DNA of 5,587 nt from the NCBI GenBank assembly GCA_017992655.1, contig JAGOOF010000033.1, positions 1 through 5,587 on the forward strand, in the 5' to 3' direction. Of the stretch, positions 5,221 through 5,587 are shown in pieces. The position numbers were made by a program, and so were the translations under genes. Within the stretch, counting starts at the first letter, position 1. Every line of letters begins with the position of its first letter. Below the pieces are notes generated by a model. That model ran no database searches. It worked only from the letters and a program-made list of their open reading frames with translations, and had not been told where the DNA came from. Source of the DNA: Patescibacteria group bacterium. GTDB taxonomy: Bacteria; Patescibacteriota; UBA1384.

Positions 5221-5587
5221 ATGGAAAACGAACAGATAAAACCGATTCCTCCCGTGCAGCCATCGTCTTCTCCTGCCCAGAGTAGCCCCTCTTCTGGTTC
5301 CACCGTAGCTTCCCCTTCCACTTCTCCCTCTGCTCAAGCAGTAAATACTACTCCCGCTCAAGTGGTGCCTACCAGCCCCATAAAAACAAAAGTTCGTTTA
5401 CGCATGCCTTCTAACTTTCCGTGGCTTAAAGTTGCGGGAGCGATACTGCTAGTTATACTTGCCCTCCTTGCATGGGTGTCTCTTGTCGACGTTTCTGTAA
5501 GCTCCAATCCCCAAGCAGACGAAATACTGATAAACGGAAAACCGGCGAACAAAACTAGCTTTGTACGGATGCCCGGCAGTTTTACTG
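5221..5587 (+). CDS. Membrane-anchored protein with PEGA-like domain, 5' part only
   Basis: The frame is open from the ATG at 5221 to the window edge, 122 codons, with the rest outside. Residues 5-53 are low complexity (Pro/Ser/Thr/Ala/Gln: PPVQPSSSPAQSSPSSGSTV and onward). A basic stretch (KTKVRLRM, 55-62) precedes one membrane helix, about residues 67-89 (FPWLKVAGAILLVILALLAW). By the positive-inside rule the disordered part is cytoplasmic and the rest is outside. After the helix, VDVSVSSNPQADEILINGKP (89-108) and the run to MPGSFT look like the beginning of a PEGA repeat (strand, S-x-P-x-A, then a short strand ending in NGK). PEGA domains occur in surface and cell-wall associated proteins. 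The gene starts 23 bases after virB4 in the same direction, so it probably belongs to the operon. With the domain cut off, the PEGA call is moderate; the membrane topology is firmer. Confidence 0.75.
   Translation, partial: MENEQIKPIPPVQPSSSPAQSSPSSGSTVASPSTSPSAQAVNTTPAQVVPTSPIKTKVRLRMPSNFPWLKVAGAILLVILALLAWVSLVDVSVSSNPQADEILINGKPANKTSFVRMPGSFT

Noticed and set aside
4805..5285. Reading frames on both strands over the 3' end of virB4
   Set aside because: They arise from the biased Pro/Ala/Thr codons of the VirB4 tail; their Arg/Pro- or Gly/Val-rich products are typical of off-frame translation.
5358..5552. - strand reading frame of 64 codons at the right edge
   Set aside because: It is antisense to the PEGA-like gene, which shows a clear membrane helix and coherent composition in its + strand frame.

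Overview
The window carries part of a type IV secretion (T4SS)-like gene cluster, with every recognisable gene on the + strand. The set consists of a PrgI-family membrane protein, a small protein resembling the VirB4 N-terminal domain, a full VirB4-type ATPase and a PEGA-like membrane protein. Together with moderate GC, spacers of 2 to 23 bases inside the cluster and long low-complexity tails, this suggests a Patescibacteria/CPR bacterium. That placement is an inference from gene content and style; no rRNA or other marker is present. UGA acts as a stop (end of the first gene, inside a typical ATGA overlap), which argues against a lineage that recodes UGA.

Layout. (1) Positions 2-649: the 3' part of a gene for a long coiled-coil protein, running off the left edge. 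(2) 646-1146: a small helical protein with a Pro/Gln-rich tail, translationally coupled to gene 1 through ATGA. Neither product is recognised. (3) 1147-1833: about 690 bases with no credible gene. This stretch holds a dense array of palindromic repeats, organised as a degenerate tandem duplication with a period of about 259 bases, and ends in a strong extended -10 promoter directly before the next gene. (4) 1834-5197: prgI-like, virB4-N-like and virB4 genes, 2 bases apart at each junction, clearly one transcription unit. (5) 5221 to the right edge: the start of a gene for a membrane-anchored protein with a Pro/Ser/Thr-rich N-terminus and a PEGA-like segment.

How they may work together. By family knowledge, PrgI is the VirB3-like inner-membrane subunit and VirB4 is the hexameric ATPase that it holds at the membrane. 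The small VirB4-N-like protein between them probably pairs with one or the other. The PEGA-like protein would face the cell surface. The machine could export protein or DNA, or assemble a pilus; nothing in the window tells these apart, since no relaxase, coupling protein or pilin is visible. Five of the six proteins carry long disordered tails rich in Pro, Ser, Thr, Gln or Ala.

The least explained part is the 1244-1760 repeat array. It looks like a cluster of non-coding hairpin elements (REP/MITE-like) rather than CRISPR or coding sequence.
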